Part shown: positions 28,773-38,450 of the stretch, one piece after another
How the letters are laid out: the number at the start of each line of letters is the position of its first letter
Numbering within the stretch: the first letter of the stretch is position 1
From: Roseivirga sp.
GTDB lineage: Bacteria > Bacteroidota > Bacteroidia > Cytophagales > Cyclobacteriaceae
DNA length: 64,000 nt
Reading direction: 5' to 3'
Assembly: GCA_018402485.1 (NCBI GenBank)
Contig: JAGYIY010000002.1
Location: 248,001 to 312,000, forward strand
Program-made: the position numbers and the translations under genes
Notes under the pieces: model-generated
The model's database searches: none
What the model saw: the letters and a program-made list of their open reading frames with translations, nothing else
Told to the model about the DNA's origin: nothing

Positions 28773-31700
28773 TTATATTGTAACGTTTTGAAAATCTCTC
28801 TTTTTGGCCATCACCTTTTTGTATTCAGTTGGAATCACCTTTACGAAATGTGTCTTCATCAAATCCCAATTACTTAACAATTCGATGGCTTTGACACTGT
28901 TGGTGTATCTGTGATGCTTCTCTAGCATGGTATATAAGAAATCAAAATCGTCTTCTTCAGGGTATTCCAACTGTACGAGCTCATGATTGCAACGTTTAGC
29001 AAAATCAAAGTCCCTTGCAAAGACATATGCGATACCTCCAGACATGCCTGCTGCAAAGTTTTTACCCGTTTCACCCAATACTACTACGCGACCTCCTGTC
29101 ATGTATTCACAGCCATGATCACCCAAGCCTTCTACCACAGTTTTTACTCCTGAATTACGCACAGCAAAGCGCTCCCCGGCTTGACCATTCACATAAAGCC
29201 TGCCCCGTGTAGCACCATATAAAGCAACATTTCCAATCAATAGATTATCTTCGGCCTTGCAGGCGCTTTCTGGAGATGGGTAAATGACTAACTTACCTCC
29301 TGACAAGCCTTTACCTACATAGTCGTTGGCCTCACCTTCTAGATTAAAAGTGATTCCGTGAGCTAAAAAAGCGCCAAAACTTTGTCCGGCTGTACCATAA
29401 AAATCAGCGGTGATACTTCCATCGGGTAAACCTTCTGCTCCAAATTTTTCTGAAAAATGACCAGACAGCATAGCACCTGTCGTACGATTTTCGTTGTGAA
29501 GGGCTTGTTCAAATCGTACCTTTACCCCGTGCTTGAAAGTCGGCTGAGCTAATTCTATCAAACGGTGATCAAGTACATCGTTGGTGCGACTTGGCTGCGT
29601 AGTCGTTTTATATTGTTTGCGTTGATCAGCTGCAAAATCGTGTTGAAGCAATAAACTTAAATCGATGTGACCACCGTACTGCATTGCTTTCTGCTTATCG
29701 AAGCTCAATAAATCGGTGCGTCCCACTAGTTCATTGACCGTTCTTACTCCCAATTGGGCCATGATATGACGTAATTCCTCCGCCATAAATTCAAAGAAAT
29801 TAACGATATGCTCTACTTTCCCAGTGAAAAGCTGAGTAAGTTCAGGCTTTTGGGTAGCTACGCCCACCGGGCAAGTATTCAGATGACATTTACGCATCAT
29901 AATACACCCTTCTACCACCAATACAGCTGTGGCTACGCCCCATTCTTCTGCACCTAACATGGTGGCTATGGCGAGATCACGTGCTGTTTTAATTTGGCCA
30001 TCGGTTTGTAATTTGACGCGTTTTCGCAAATCGTTGCGTAGTAATGTCTGATGCGTTTCAGCTAATCCAATCTCCCAGGGAATTCCTGCATGATGAATTG
30101 AACTAAGTGGTGAAGCACCTGTTCCCCCATCGTGGCCCGAGATGAGGATGTTATCGGCATTGGCCTTGGCCACCCCAGCGGCTATGGTTCCCACCCCAGC
30201 TTCAGCAACCAGCTTAACGTTGACATCTGCCCTTGGATTTACGTTTTTTAAATCGAAAATTAGCTGAGCCAAGTCTTCAATCGAATAAATATCATGATGT
30301 GGCGGGGGTGAAATAAGCGTCACCCCTGGTGTTGAATGGCGAATGCGTGCAATGTTTTCATCGACCTTGATACCGGGTAACTGACCACCCTCCCCAGGTT
30401 TTGCCCCTTGTGCAATTTTGATTTGCAGTTCATCTGCATTCATCAAGTATTCAGTGGTAACCCCAAAACGTCCACTTGCAATTTGCTTGGTGGCAGATCG
30501 TGCAGAAGTACCATCTTTTTCTGGTTTGAATCGGGAAGGGTCCTCTCCACCCTCACCACTATTGGAACGACCTCCTATTTGATTCATGGCCTTGGCTATT
30601 GTGGTATGGGCCTCTTCTGAAATTGAACCAAAGGACATAGCCCCAGTTACAAAGCGCTTCATGATGGCCTCTTTGGGTTCTACCTCTTCTATTGAAATAG
30701 ATTTAGCTACTTTAAAATCAAGAAAACTACGTAAAGTAACATGGGCCTTTTCTTGTTCATCAATCGCCTTGGCATATTCCCGAAACAATTCGAAATCTTT
30801 CAAACGGGTTGATTTTTGAAGTAGGTGAATGGTTTTGGGGTTGAATAAATGCTTTTCACCTTCTGCTCTCCATTGATATATACCTCCATCTTGTAGCGTA
30901 TGTTCTATGGCGTGCTCATCATCCGCAAGCTTGGCATTCCTTTTGATTTCTCTTTCCAGCTCATAAAACCCCTTACCCGAAATACGATTGGGTGTACCTG
31001 TAAAACAGAGGTGAATTATGTCATTATGTAAGCCAAGTGCTTCAAATATTTGCGCACTTTCATAAGAGGCTAATGTTGATATGCCCATTTTGGACAAAAT
31101 TTTTCTTAAACCATAATTAATAGCGGCAAGGTATTGTGTTGTTGCTTGCTGTCGATCATCTCCGTTATGGAGGTGCACCAAAGATTCCAATGCCAGATAG
31201 GGATAAATAGCTGATGCACCAAAACCAATCAGTGTTGCAAAATGATGTGTTTCTGTAATGTCACCACCCTCTACAATTAAGCTCACACGTGCCCTTAAAC
31301 CCACCTTTGTAAGATGCTGATGAACGGCACCTACAGCGAGCAACGAGGGTACCGACAACCATGCTTTTTTTGCCCTATTCGATACTATCAAAAGATTGGT
31401 TCCATCCCGAACGGCAACTTCAGCCATCTCACCTAAACTCATCAAATACGTCTTTAAATTCGTTTCGTCCGACTTGTAAAGTGTGCTTAGGGTACTGGAT
31501 TTAAAATCTTGGTTTTGTTGCTTTTGTAACCATTTAAAAGTTGCAGGAAGCAAAACAGGCTGTTCCAAAAATATTTTTTTCGAGCTCTCATCATTGTCTT
31601 CCAAAAGGTTGTTGGACTGTCCCAAGAACATGTTCAGAGACATCACTGCTTTTTCCCGAATAGGATCAATGGCAGGATTACTGACTTGCGCAAAAATTTG

Positions 31701-33233
31701 CTTAAAATAGTTACTAAGGTGTGCATTCCTTTTCGCAAAAACTGCCAACGGTGTGTCGTTACCCATGGAGCCAATCGGCTCGGCACCCTTGTCAGACATA
31801 GGTTTTAAGATGTGTTTTAAATCATCTTTTGAATAGCCAAAACGTAATTGTTCTTTCAACAACAGCTCGGCAGACTTTTCTGGAATGTTTTGATCTTCAG
31901 AGATATTATGGGGGATATGATGAATGAGTTTAGCATTCCAAGCTTGATAATTTTCTTCTTGGCCAAGGCGTGTTTTGATCTGATCATCCTCCTCAAAAGT
32001 ATTTTCTACTAAATTTACCAGAAGCATTTGTCCGGGATTCAGCTTACCGCGCTTCATCACCTGAGCTGGTGCCACTGGCACGATACCTGTTTCAGAAGCA
32101 AAAATAATGCGGTTGTCGCGCGTTACAGTATATCGGGTAGGCCGCAGTCCGTTTCGATCAATGCATGCACCTACCTTGTTGCCATCTGTAAAACACAATG
32201 CTGCTGGGCCGTCCCAAGGTTCAAGGAAGGTGGCATGGTATTCATAAAAGGCGCGTAATTCATTGCTTAATGACACATCTTCGCGCCATGCTGGAGGAAT
32301 AAGCATAGACATAACACGTTCTATATCTCTACCTGCCATAACCAATAATTCCACCACCATATCTAGGTTGGCCGAATCAGAAAACTCCTTTTGGCAGATC
32401 GGTAATAGATGTTTGAGCTCTTCCTGCGAAAAATGTACCGCATCGAACAAAGCCTCTCGTGCCTTCATTTTATTAATATTACCCTTTATGGTGTTGATTT
32501 CACCATTGTGCGCAATGAAACGAAAAGGTTGTGCTAAGCGCCATTCGGGCAATGTGTTTGTAGAATAACGAGAATGAATTATGGCAAAAGCCGAAGTCAT
32601 GCTCGGGTCTTTTAACTCTGGATAATAAGTGTTTAGTTGGTAGGTCCTTAGCTCACCCTTGTAGATAATAGAATGGGAGGAACAACTTGAAAAATAAAAT
32701 TCATTATGCTTAGGATGGTGTTTGGCCTGATTTTCCGTTAGTTTACGAAAAACATAAAGTTTACGATTAAAATCTACACCAGATAAATCGCTAGCATCAA
32801 TAAAATATTGCCATACTTCAGGCTCATTACTTTTCGCATAATCTCCAATTTTACTATTTTCTGTAAGGACCTTTCTTTTCCATATTAAAGTTAAATTCAG
32901 GGCCTTCAATGAAGAGCCAATGATATCATGATAAGTTCCCCCATCTTCTTTAGGAATAAAAACCATGCCCACCCCATATTTACCAAGCTGCGGTAGTTCC
33001 AGACCATTACTTAGTGCTTCCTTTTGAAAAAATGCATGGGGAATCTGTATGTGTAACCCAGCACCATCCCCTGTTGTATCATCAGCTGCCACACCGCCTC
33101 TATGTTCCATTTTGTGTAGCATTACCAAGGCATCGTGGACGGTTTTATGGGTGGGTTGATTATCTATATTTGCGATGAAACCAATGCCACATGCGTCTTT
33201 TTCATATGCTTTATTATAAAGTCCTTCTTTCAT
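28773..33233 (-). CDS. gltB: Glutamate synthase large subunit
   Basis: About 1490 aa; DACGIGFIANI N-terminus, SGGKLVIYPSPES, GEGGEDPSRF; start probably 33233 (MKEGLYNKAYEKDACG). Confidence 0.95.
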   Translation of the reverse strand: MKEGLYNKAYEKDACGIGFIANIDNQPTHKTVHDALVMLHKMEHRGGVAADDTTGDGAGLHIQIPHAFFQKEALSNGLELPQLGKYGVGMVFIPKEDGGTYHDIIGSSLKALNLTLIWKRKVLTENSKIGDYAKSNEPEVWQYFIDASDLSGVDFNRKLYVFRKLTENQAKHHPKHNEFYFSSCSSHSIIYKGELRTYQLNTYYPELKDPSMTSAFAIIHSRYSTNTLPEWRLAQPFRFIAHNGEINTIKGNINKMKAREALFDAVHFSQEELKHLLPICQKEFSDSANLDMVVELLVMAGRDIERVMSMLIPPAWREDVSLSNELRAFYEYHATFLEPWDGPAALCFTDGNKVGACIDRNGLRPTRYTVTRDNRIIFASETGIVPVAPAQVMKRGKLNPGQMLLVNLVENTFEEDDQIKTRLGQEENYQAWNAKLIHHIPHNISEDQNIPEKSAELLLKEQLRFGYSKDDLKHILKPMSDKGAEPIGSMGNDTPLAVFAKRNAHLSNYFKQIFAQVSNPAIDPIREKAVMSLNMFLGQSNNLLEDNDESSKKIFLEQPVLLPATFKWLQKQQNQDFKSSTLSTLYKSDETNLKTYLMSLGEMAEVAVRDGTNLLIVSNRAKKAWLSVPSLLAVGAVHQHLTKVGLRARVSLIVEGGDITETHHFATLIGFGASAIYPYLALESLVHLHNGDDRQQATTQYLAAINYGLRKILSKMGISTLASYESAQIFEALGLHNDIIHLCFTGTPNRISGKGFYELEREIKRNAKLADDEHAIEHTLQDGGIYQWRAEGEKHLFNPKTIHLLQKSTRLKDFELFREYAKAIDEQEKAHVTLRSFLDFKVAKSISIEEVEPKEAIMKRFVTGAMSFGSISEEAHTTIAKAMNQIGGRSNSGEGGEDPSRFKPEKDGTSARSATKQIASGRFGVTTEYLMNADELQIKIAQGAKPGEGGQLPGIKVDENIARIRHSTPGVTLISPPPHHDIYSIEDLAQLIFDLKNVNPRADVNVKLVAEAGVGTIAAGVAKANADNILISGHDGGTGASPLSSIHHAGIPWEIGLAETHQTLLRNDLRKRVKLQTDGQIKTARDLAIATMLGAEEWGVATAVLVVEGCIMMRKCHLNTCPVGVATQKPELTQLFTGKVEHIVNFFEFMAEELRHIMAQLGVRTVNELVGRTDLLSFDKQKAMQYGGHIDLSLLLQHDFAADQRKQYKTTTQPSRTNDVLDHRLIELAQPTFKHGVKVRFEQALHNENRTTGAMLSGHFSEKFGAEGLPDGSITADFYGTAGQSFGAFLAHGITFNLEGEANDYVGKGLSGGKLVIYPSPESACKAEDNLLIGNVALYGATRGRLYVNGQAGERFAVRNSGVKTVVEGLGDHGCEYMTGGRVVVLGETGKNFAAGMSGGIAYVFARDFDFAKRCNHELVQLEYPEEDDFDFLYTMLEKHHRYTNSVKAIELLSNWDLMKTHFVKVIPTEYKKVMAKKRDFQNVTI

Positions 33234-33424
33234 ATGCTTTTCCCGATTTAATTTTAGCAATCGATTACGCTGATTATAGACATAACCTGAGTATGTTCAA
33301 GAATGAATTTAGCTACTTTAAAATCCTTTCAACAACCGGGAATTCCGTTTGATATGATGGTCAAGCTTCTTTTCACATTTTGTTTAATACTGACATTCAG
33401 TGCCTTATATGCTAATTTGATATT

Positions 33425-34960
33425 ATGTCTAAAACACCCCACGAGCAATTATTGCATGAGTTGATCCATTCTCTTACCAAATCAGAAAAGAGAAGCTTTA
33501 AACTATATGCGAAAAGGTCTAGTGCACGCGATGATGCTAAATTCATTCGGCTCTTTGACATTCTAGAGAAAATGGAGGTCTACAGCGAAGCCGCCATCTT
33601 AAAGAAAATGCCTAAGACGAGTAAAACACAATTGGCTAATCTGAAGGTGCATCTTTATGGGCAGGTATTAGGCAGCTTACGGCTTTCCAACTTGAAAGAC
33701 GACATAGACATTGAACTAAGAGAACAGCTTGATTTTATCCGTATCTTATATAAAAAGGGGCTATATGGACAAAGTTTGCGCTTACTTAACCGGGCGAAAA
33801 AAGTTACAGGTGATTATCGAAAAGATTTATTTGAATTAGCACTTCTCGATTATGAGAAACAAATCCGCTCACAGCAAGTCTTTGATCTAGCTGAAAATCA
33901 AGCTGATGCCATAGACAAGGCTACAGAAGAAGCTATGAACCGATTTATTAATGTTCAGCGCTTTTTCACCCTTGCCACAAAACTCAAAGCACGCTTTATC
34001 GAAAAAGGAATGATTAAAAGTGAAAGAGAGTTAAATAACCTAAAAGCTTTATTTTACACGAAGCTACCTCAGTTTAATGAAGAGAAGCTCGCATTCAATG
34101 AGAAATTTTATCTGTATCGTGCCTACTATTGGTTTTCTTACCTTACCTATCGTTTTGAGCAGTGCTTGGTATATGCAGAAAAATGGATTAACCTTTTTCA
34201 TGAGAACAACTTAACTCAAAAAAGAAAAGCCGGTTATCTTAAAGGATTGAACCGACTACTTCAATCAGCCTTCCGCATTGATGACCGCGAAAAATTTGAT
34301 CAGTATTACGAATTACTTGTTGATTTTGATCAACAAAGTGATGACCCCTTAACTGGTAATACGCAGGTACTGCTCTACAAGTATCGAACCATTCAATTAT
34401 TCAATCACACCTTCTTGCATGCCAATTTTATGGAAGCTACACAGGCGGTTGAAGCAACCATGGAACAGGTAAAAGTCCATAGGAAATTCATTGACCAACA
34501 TAACCTACTGGTCATCTATTACAAAGCTGCCGTTTACTACTTTGCCAGCCAAAACTACGTAAAAGCGAGCGCATCACTCAAGTTTTTATTAAATGACAAG
34601 GGTGCCCTGAGAAGTGATTTAAAAGGTTATGCCCGACTCATTCATATCATCATTGACTTTGAAACAGGCGATGCCGAGGATTTTGACCGTGAAATAAAAT
34701 CAATGGAAAAATACATCATGGAGGAGGAAAACATGGGGGAAATTCAAAAACTATTCATCGCCTTTATGAGCAAGTCTGCTAGAATATTTCCTCAAGAACT
34801 TCCTGCTGCTTTCAAGCGACTCAAAAGAGATTTGGAAAACATCAGCAGGGATGATTTTGAAAATAAAACATTACTCTATTTTGATTTGATGAGCTGGGTT
34901 GACGCACAAATTGAAGGAAAGAGCTTTGGAGAGATGATACGGCAAAAGGCACTGAAATAA
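33425..34960 (+). CDS. Conserved helical-repeat (TPR-like) protein of unknown function
   Basis: 511-aa alpha-helix-rich ORF; no catalytic motif recognised. Confidence 0.6.
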   Translation: MSKTPHEQLLHELIHSLTKSEKRSFKLYAKRSSARDDAKFIRLFDILEKMEVYSEAAILKKMPKTSKTQLANLKVHLYGQVLGSLRLSNLKDDIDIELREQLDFIRILYKKGLYGQSLRLLNRAKKVTGDYRKDLFELALLDYEKQIRSQQVFDLAENQADAIDKATEEAMNRFINVQRFFTLATKLKARFIEKGMIKSERELNNLKALFYTKLPQFNEEKLAFNEKFYLYRAYYWFSYLTYRFEQCLVYAEKWINLFHENNLTQKRKAGYLKGLNRLLQSAFRIDDREKFDQYYELLVDFDQQSDDPLTGNTQVLLYKYRTIQLFNHTFLHANFMEATQAVEATMEQVKVHRKFIDQHNLLVIYYKAAVYYFASQNYVKASASLKFLLNDKGALRSDLKGYARLIHIIIDFETGDAEDFDREIKSMEKYIMEEENMGEIQKLFIAFMSKSARIFPQELPAAFKRLKRDLENISRDDFENKTLLYFDLMSWVDAQIEGKSFGEMIRQKALK

Positions 34961-35026
34961 ATTCTCCACCATGGGGTTAAACTATTTTTTAATTCAGTCA
35001 TCTAAGAAGTAAAAAAAATAGAAATC

Positions 35027-35428
35027 ATGAGAAAAACAGTAATTCTAATCACCATGCTGTTCATAGCGATAATTTCGCTTCAAGCACAGCGAGGCGGTGG
35101 TCAAAGGGGTGGCGCTGAACGCCAAGATCCTGAAACCATGGCAAAGCAAAGAGCTGAAACCTTACAGGAAAAATTAGGGCTTTCAGATGAGCAACATAAA
35201 ATGACTTATGAAGCCATTTTTCAGAACCAAAATAAGATGCGCGATAAAATGCGCGCATTGATGGCAGATAGAAACCGAGAGGGCATGCGATCGGCTACAG
35301 AAGAGTCAAGAAAAAATCTTGATAAAAAGTTAAAAGAAATTTTCAACGAAAAACAGTGGTTAGCCTACGAAAAATGGCGAAAAGAAAACACTCCCACAAG
35401 AAGAAGAGGTGGAGGTAAAAGCGACTAA
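35027..35428 (+). CDS. Small secreted Gly/Arg-rich protein, Spy/LTXXQ-like
   Basis: Signal peptide; LQEKLGLSDEQHKMTYEAIFQNQNKMRDKMRALM helical region; RGG-rich ends. Confidence 0.5.
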   Translation: MRKTVILITMLFIAIISLQAQRGGGQRGGAERQDPETMAKQRAETLQEKLGLSDEQHKMTYEAIFQNQNKMRDKMRALMADRNREGMRSATEESRKNLDKKLKEIFNEKQWLAYEKWRKENTPTRRRGGGKSD

Positions 35429-35449
35429 AAAAATATGAAAAAACACATT

Positions 35450-35483
35450 AAGGCTATTCATCTAATGATGAATGGCCTTTTTA
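35450..35483. terminator. Terminator hairpin aaggc(t)attcat ctaatg atgaatggcctttttatt
   Basis: Inverted repeat followed by T-rich tract after the 35027-35428 gene. Confidence 0.8.
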
Positions 35484-35492
35484 TTGGTTACT

Positions 35493-35975
35493 TCAAGAAA
35501 AAAGGTTTACAAAGAACAACCAGGTCATCCAGCCAGAAGCGATAAGCTTAAATATTGTCCCAACCAAAAAACCTATAAAAGACCCTAAGGCTGCTCTCAA
35601 AGCACGTTCATTTGTTGTTTTTCCAGAACTCAACTCCCCAATGAAAGCACCAACAAAAGGTCCAATAATTATCCCAAAAGGAGGAAACATAAACAATCCG
35701 ATGATTAAGCCTATGGTACTACCCCAAACGCCTCTTTTACTCCCACCATATCGCTTTGTACCAACTACCGGTACTATGTAATCTAAAGCCGTTACCACTA
35801 TGGTAATAGCAGCCCAAGTCCATAGCATCTCGGCGCTGAAGGGTGATTTTTCGGTAAGATCAAGAAAAATTAAGCCTATAAAACTAAGAGGAGGGCCTGG
35901 GAGAATGGGTAAAAAGCAACCTATTAAACCAATAATAATAAAAATAAAACCTACAGAGGACAAAAAAACATCCAT
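35493..35975 (-). CDS. DUF456 domain-containing membrane protein
   Basis: GLIGCFLPILPGPPLSFIGL, YGGSKRGVWGSTIGLIIGLF...GIIIGPFVGAFIGEL. Confidence 0.85.
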   Translation of the reverse strand: MDVFLSSVGFIFIIIGLIGCFLPILPGPPLSFIGLIFLDLTEKSPFSAEMLWTWAAITIVVTALDYIVPVVGTKRYGGSKRGVWGSTIGLIIGLFMFPPFGIIIGPFVGAFIGELSSGKTTNERALRAALGSFIGFLVGTIFKLIASGWMTWLFFVNLFS

Positions 35976-36044
35976 GGCTAAATGATAAAAACAGATTACA
36001 TGTGTAAGATAAAGTATTCATGACAAATTTGATGAATGCTTATC

Positions 36045-36695
36045 TTATTTTTCAGATTGGTATTGCTCTTTAATTTGATTAGGAAACAATTTGAATAGCT
36101 TTTTGACCTTGGGTACAGCAACACCTAAAATGTATGGGTTGCCTCGATTTAATTCATAATAATCTTGATGATAATCTTCTGCCATCCAAAAAACCCCGTA
36201 AGGTTTAATCTCCGTTACTATTTCATCTTGATATACTTGGTTGGCAGACAGTTCTTTAATGACCCCGATGGTGATTTCTTTTTGCTCTGATGAATGATAA
36301 AACACAGCTGAACGATACTGTTTCCCTACGTCGGGACCTTGTCTATTGAGTTGAGTGGGATCGTGTGTTAAAAAGAAAATATCTAAAAGTTCTTTGTACG
36401 AGACTAAGTCTGTGTTGTAAATAATTTGAATAGCTTCGGCATGACTTGTCTCACCATAACTTACTTGTTGATAAGTCGGACTTTGCTCCGAACCACCAAT
36501 ATACCCTGAGTACACATCATCTACACCCACCACTCTTTCAAAGACAGCCTCTGTACACCAAAAACAGCCTCCAGCGAAAGTGGCAACCGCTTGGCCAGTT
36601 TTGAGTTGAGGTCCCACAACAGCCTTTGTGCCTTGCGCCATGCACGACAAAATGAAAAGTGGGGTGATAAAAATTAAGGTGAAAAACTTTTTCAT
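36045..36695 (-). CDS. msrA: Peptide-methionine (S)-S-oxide reductase MsrA (secreted/lipoprotein)
   Basis: ATFAGGCFWCTEAVFERVVGVDDVYSGYIGG; signal sequence. Confidence 0.95.
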   Translation of the reverse strand: MKKFFTLIFITPLFILSCMAQGTKAVVGPQLKTGQAVATFAGGCFWCTEAVFERVVGVDDVYSGYIGGSEQSPTYQQVSYGETSHAEAIQIIYNTDLVSYKELLDIFFLTHDPTQLNRQGPDVGKQYRSAVFYHSSEQKEITIGVIKELSANQVYQDEIVTEIKPYGVFWMAEDYHQDYYELNRGNPYILGVAVPKVKKLFKLFPNQIKEQYQSEK

Positions 36696-36736
36696 AGGCT
36701 GTTTTCTTTTAAGAACGTTTCAAAAACTACTACTGT

Positions 36737-37210
36737 TTACTTTTCTTCCAAAATACGCTTCAAATCTGCCGGAGAATAGTTGACTGATTTTAAGGTTTTA
36801 TTATCAGAAGTTCTGTAGACCAAAAAATAATCGTCTGAAGCCTCAATATAGCTCTCTGTACCATCTTTGTCTTGATAAAACTTTCGAGTTGCTTCCGCCT
36901 CTTCCCTTGTTGAGCATGTTTTACTCATATTAGAGCGTTGAACCTCATCAAAAAGTGATTTAAACTTATCACCCATTCCAAATTCTAATATTGCTCCAGA
37001 AAGCACATACTGTAAATCACAAAGTGCATCCGCTACCTCCACCAAATTATGATCTGCAATGGCTTCTTGTAATTCCTTAAGTTCTTCAGCTAATAGGGCC
37101 ACACGGAGATCGCATCTATTTTGAGCAGGTATAACAGGGTTGGACTCTATTGGGTGCTTAAAGGTTTTATGAAAACGAGCAACACTATTCAATGGTCTTG
37201 GTTCTTCCAT
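36737..37210 (-). CDS. MazG/PRA-PH-like nucleoside triphosphate pyrophosphohydrolase
   Basis: LLAEELKELQEAIADHNLVEVADALCDLQYVLSG (EExxE...ExxD pattern). Confidence 0.8.
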   Translation of the reverse strand: MEEPRPLNSVARFHKTFKHPIESNPVIPAQNRCDLRVALLAEELKELQEAIADHNLVEVADALCDLQYVLSGAILEFGMGDKFKSLFDEVQRSNMSKTCSTREEAEATRKFYQDKDGTESYIEASDDYFLVYRTSDNKTLKSVNYSPADLKRILEEK

Positions 37211-37215
37211 ATTTT

Positions 37216-37248
37216 TTAAAAAAAAAGGCTTGAAAAAAATTCAAACCA
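37216..37248 (-). terminator. Terminator-like hairpin downstream of msrB
   Basis: Minus strand GGTTTGAA ttttt TTCAAGCC followed by poly-T. Confidence 0.6.
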
Positions 37249-37278
37249 ATGTTAATGAATTATTTAATTGAGACGAAT

Positions 37279-37839
37279 TTACTTTAAATCTTTTTTAAAT
37301 TTTGGGGGTTCTTCACCCTCCGGTACAAAGATTAAAGCAGCAGAATTGATACAAAATCGTTTCCCTGTTGGTTTGGGTCCATCATCAAAAACATGTCCCA
37401 GATGAGAACCACTTTTACTGTCCACTACTTCCCATCGAATCATTCCGAATGAAGTATCCTTCACTAATTTTATAGCAGAATCATTTATGGGTTCCCAAAA
37501 ACTAGGCCAACCTGAGTAAGAATTATATTTAGTACCAGAAGAAAAAACGGGTTGTAATGATGCTGCGGAATAATACGTTCCTTTCTTCTTATTGTCGTTT
37601 AGCTCACCACTAAATGCCCGCTCGGTTGCTTGTTCTCTCAACACGCTATACTGCATTGGTGTTAAACGCTGTTTCCATTCTTCTTCTGTTAGCTGTATCT
37701 CGAAGCTTTCCTTCTTGTACTTTTTGTCTTGTGTCGGTTTATCTTGAGATACTTGCCCTAAACTTGGCAACTGCAGGGCAAAAATGCTAGTAACCAATAC
37801 AATTACCAAACCTGATATCAGAATAACTTTAGCCTTCAT
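37279..37839 (-). CDS. msrB: Peptide-methionine (R)-S-oxide reductase MsrB (exported)
   Basis: [37 protein letters not shown]-terminal signal anchor. Confidence 0.93.
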   Translation of the reverse strand: MKAKVILISGLVIVLVTSIFALQLPSLGQVSQDKPTQDKKYKKESFEIQLTEEEWKQRLTPMQYSVLREQATERAFSGELNDNKKKGTYYSAASLQPVFSSGTKYNSYSGWPSFWEPINDSAIKLVKDTSFGMIRWEVVDSKSGSHLGHVFDDGPKPTGKRFCINSAALIFVPEGEEPPKFKKDLK

Positions 37840-38146
37840 TACTTCTTTTTTTCTTTAAACAACAACCATTGTAATATGTTTCCCTTACCACCTAAGAATA
37901 ATGTCCATTGAGATTGATTACTGGCAGAGAAGTTTCAAAACTCATTTTTTGACTAACCTTTTGCAAAATGACTTTAAATTTAAAATTTCTTTTGCGTCTT
38001 TTAAGCCTCGTCATTTACCGGGGATTGCTCTCTTCTTTGAAGGACAGTAAGCATCCTTCTTTCATTCGACCAAAACCTTAAAAATTGCACATAAAAAGGC
38101 CTATGAGTGAAATTTGGGAAAAAGGAGCTCTGTGAAAAGAAGCGTT

Positions 38147-38335
38147 TCAAATATCTTGTTTCAATAAATGTTTATTGAATACGCGTATTCTGTTGCAAAT
38201 GGCTAATTCTCTAGATACAATAGAAAGATCTGACATACACTTTTTCAATCTTTCTGTGGTTTGAATGGAGCGTTGATGAATTTTTTCTCCAGCATATTTT
38301 AATAGTTTGTCACTCAAGTGCTTCATATGTGTCAT
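38147..38335 (-). CDS. Small hypothetical protein (62 aa)
   Basis: ORF only; lies in an otherwise non-coding gap. Confidence 0.3.
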   Translation of the reverse strand: MTHMKHLSDKLLKYAGEKIHQRSIQTTERLKKCMSDLSIVSRELAICNRIRVFNKHLLKQDI

Positions 38336-38450
38336 GTGCTTTTATCTTTATTTGTTAAGGTAAACGTTTTTATGTTCCTCAGGTTATCTAAAACAGAGAT
38401 CCTTTTCGGGTTAAGATAACCCTCTTAACAACCAATGTTCTCACTTTATT

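Noticed and set aside
38177-38190. 14-bp palindrome GAATACGCGTATTC
   Set aside because: Perfect but short, isolated and within the doubtful 62-aa ORF; insufficient to call a site.
38382-38421. 8-bp inverted repeat GGTTATCT...AGATAACC downstream of the exonuclease/GIY-YIG gene
   Set aside because: Short stem with a 24-nt loop and no poly-T tract; not convincing as a terminator or riboswitch.
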